A program made the position numbers and the translations under genes. Below the pieces are notes generated by a model. It was not told where the DNA came from, searched no databases, and saw only the letters and a program-made list of their open reading frames with translations. Below, in pieces: positions 5,403 to 5,476 of a stretch of DNA of 5,476 nt. The DNA comes from Kiritimatiellia bacterium (lineage in GTDB: Bacteria > Verrucomicrobiota > Kiritimatiellia > SLAD01), in assembly GCA_007127595.1 (NCBI GenBank), contig SKZA01000053.1:1-5476 (forward strand), written 5' to 3'. Every line of letters begins with the position of its first letter. The stretch's first letter is position 1.

Positions 5403-5476
5403 ATGAGCGCAAAAGGAAAGAAGAACGGAATCCGCAAGAAGATCATCGACGCCTTGATCGACGCGTATTGGAAAGA
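5403..5476 (+). CDS. Start of a protein gene, possibly ferritin-like (3' end missing)
   Basis: Only 24 codons are visible before the window ends, with two bases (GA) of the next. The product starts MSAKGKKN and continues GIRKKIIDALIDAYWK: a basic, lysine-rich head followed by what looks like the first turns of an amphipathic helix. A Lys-rich start leading into an IIDALxxAYxxE-type helix recalls ferritin-like proteins in which that glutamate begins the helix bearing iron ligands, and the trailing GA would fit Glu (or Asp). This is a resemblance from memory over a very short stretch, so the function is tentative. There is no signal peptide, so the product is probably cytoplasmic. The gene begins 147 bases after ileS, behind the inverted repeat, and has its own ribosome binding site. 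Confidence 0.7.
   Translation, partial: MSAKGKKNGIRKKIIDALIDAYWK

Overview
The window reads as ordinary bacterial chromosome, GC-rich by eye (high 50s percent), with all genes on the + strand. It holds four protein genes: the 3' part of a class V PLP-dependent aminotransferase-like gene, a complete secreted YceI-family gene, a complete ileS of the eukaryote-like (IleRS2) type, and the first 24 codons of a gene that may encode a ferritin-like protein. No rRNA, tRNA, CRISPR array or transposase gene was recognised. The style of the intergenic repeats (GC hairpin chains, a degenerate ATCNGCGNA repeat, a CGCCCTCCAG inverted repeat) and the eukaryote-like IleRS recall Planctomycetes-Verrucomicrobia-Lentisphaerae/Kiritimatiellota genomes. 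That placement is an impression from memory, not a demonstrated assignment.

Layout: 1-855 aminotransferase end. 856-941 short leader with a small repeat and a strong ribosome binding site. 942-1550 yceI-like gene, closed by a perfect 14-bp stem terminator (1573-1608). 1551-2114 is a 564-base gene-free stretch that is far from empty: it has at least eight small hairpins arranged by rule (1656-1933), a three-copy 9-base repeat (1962-1988) and another imperfect hairpin (2029-2048). 2115-5255 is ileS, whose coding sequence contains a tandem heptamer (4109-4139) in a linker. 5256-5402 carries a long interrupted inverted repeat. 5403 to the end is the start of the last gene.

The genes do not form an obvious pathway. 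YceI proteins are periplasmic lipocalin-like proteins, IleRS is translation housekeeping, and the flanking genes are metabolic or storage types. Each of the three genes whose start is visible has its own ribosome binding site, and the terminator after the YceI gene separates it from ileS.

The most interesting content is non-coding. The hairpins between the YceI gene and ileS fall into two classes joined by exactly 10-base spacers. Four of the hairpins are preceded, on their own strand, by spacers ending in TCAA, and two roughly 88-base three-hairpin units lie in opposite orientation. This looks like a REP/BIME-like modular repeat family. No complete new enzymatic system is visible in this window.
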